From: Rubellimicrobium roseum
GTDB taxonomy: Bacteria; Pseudomonadota; Alphaproteobacteria; Rhodobacterales; Rhodobacteraceae
Length of the DNA stretch: 64,000 nt
Reading direction: 5' to 3'
NCBI RefSeq assembly: GCF_006152145.1
Contig: NZ_VDFV01000004.1
Span: forward strand, 180,632-244,631
A program made the position numbers and the translations under genes. The notes under the pieces were generated by a model that saw only the letters and a program-made list of their open reading frames with translations, was not told where the DNA came from and searched no databases. Positions 63,555 to 64,000 of the stretch are shown piece after piece; the stretch's first letter is position 1, and each line of letters begins with the position of its first letter.

Positions 63555-64000
63555 ATGTTCACGCAGAAGCTCATCAACGACGGCGACGCGGCGGTGGACG
63601 AAATGCTGGCCGGCATCCTGGCCGCGCATGGCGACAAGCTTTCGCGGCCCTCGCCGCGCGCCGTGGTGGCCAGGAACGGCCCGCGCGCGGGCAAGGTGGC
63701 CATCGTGGTCGGCGGCGGCTCGGGGCACGAGCCCACCTTTCTGGGCTTCGTGGGCAAGGGGCTCGCGGACGCCTGTGCCGTGGGCAACGTCTTCGCCTCG
63801 CCGCCGCCGCAGCCCGCCGTCGACGCCGCCCTGGCCGCGAACGGGGGCGCGGGCGTGCTGTTCCTGTACGGCAACTACGCCGGCGACGTGATGAACTTCG
63901 ACATGGCCACCGAGATGCTGGAGATGGAGGGCGTAGAGGCGCGCACGGTTCTGACCACTGACGACATCGCCTCGGCGCCCCGCGAGCAGCGCGGCAAGCG
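63555..64000 (+). CDS. dhaK: Dihydroxyacetone kinase, DhaK domain (3' truncated by window)
   Basis: 148 codons of a DAK1-type kinase, beginning 'MFTQKLINDGDAAVDEMLAGIL' behind CTGAAGGACCCAA. 'VVGGGSGHEPTFLGFVGKGLADACAVGNVFASP' and 'FLYGNYAGDVMNFDMA' are the substrate-binding DhaK motifs. The covalent His lies beyond the window end. It could be dihydroxyacetone kinase or a related kinase of four-carbon polyol breakdown. It is divergent from the hydrogenase relics, and its upstream region 63340-63550 holds the promoter. Confidence 0.93.
   Translation, partial: MFTQKLINDGDAAVDEMLAGILAAHGDKLSRPSPRAVVARNGPRAGKVAIVVGGGSGHEPTFLGFVGKGLADACAVGNVFASPPPQPAVDAALAANGGAGVLFLYGNYAGDVMNFDMATEMLEMEGVEARTVLTTDDIASAPREQRGK

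Overview
The window is a gene-dense, very GC-rich chromosomal segment of an alphaproteobacterium, most likely from the Rhodobacterales (Paracoccaceae/Roseobacter type). The evidence is the gene set: glnB-glnA, a ccm block next to yajC-secD-secF, a DUF6314 gene beside bioY, LuxR/LuxI quorum sensing, a stand-alone Hint-fold protein, DUF1223 and DUF3422 proteins, and the codon usage. The genus cannot be fixed from sequence alone. No insertion sequence, prophage or CRISPR array was seen. One tRNA (Leu, anticodon UAG) is present.

Layout. 1-9.9 kb: the 3' part of a cyclic-nucleotide phosphodiesterase/nucleotidase, trigger factor, tRNA-Leu, a degenerate Hint protein, Nnr (NAD(P)HX repair), the glnB-glnA nitrogen operon, a conserved hypothetical gene, bioY and DUF6314. 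10-16.3 kb: purB, then a quorum-sensing island (luxI, luxR and a divergent autoinducer-binding protein with no DNA-binding domain), a 51-aa cysteine-containing secreted peptide, an orphan FliG-like protein, an LpxL-type acyltransferase and a DUF1223 protein. 16.5-25.5 kb: aconitase, then a long minus-strand block running yajC, secD, secF, Mth938-like, ccmA, ccmB, ccmC, ccmD, ccmG, in which protein export and cytochrome c maturation genes overlap. 25.7-39 kb: serS, a TspO-related protein, der-bamB-YfgM-like, a Bcr/CflA exporter, an Atm1-like ABC exporter, a LysM protein, a LOG-family enzyme, a host-attachment protein, superoxide dismutase and an LhgO-like FAD oxidase.

39-64 kb is more accessory. 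It holds a CgeB-like glycosyltransferase, a four-gene nucleotide-sugar cassette (epimerase, RfbF, SAF-domain oxidoreductase, RfbC) preceded by a lower-GC intergenic stretch, and a DUF882 lipoprotein. An AraC regulator then faces a complete CUT1 sugar ABC operon that ends in a Gfo/Idh/MocA-aldo/keto reductase fusion. After these come an RTX protein, an SDR, a 68-aa small protein, a translationally coupled pair of large unusual glycosyltransferases behind a branched inverted repeat, a dienelactone hydrolase and DUF3422. The last part contains the decayed remnant of a hydrogenase-maturation gene (hypE C-terminus) and the start of dhaK.

How the genes work together. The core blocks cover nitrogen sensing, Sec export, cytochrome c biogenesis and outer-membrane assembly. 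The accessory blocks suggest surface-polysaccharide synthesis, population sensing and uptake plus oxidation of an unidentified sugar. The items most worth a second look are the HTH-less LuxR paralogue beside luxRI, the 54.9-59.8 kb glycosyltransferase cassette, the RfbF/SAF/RfbC/epimerase cassette with no CDP-glucose dehydratase, the fused sugar dehydrogenase, and the hypE relic.
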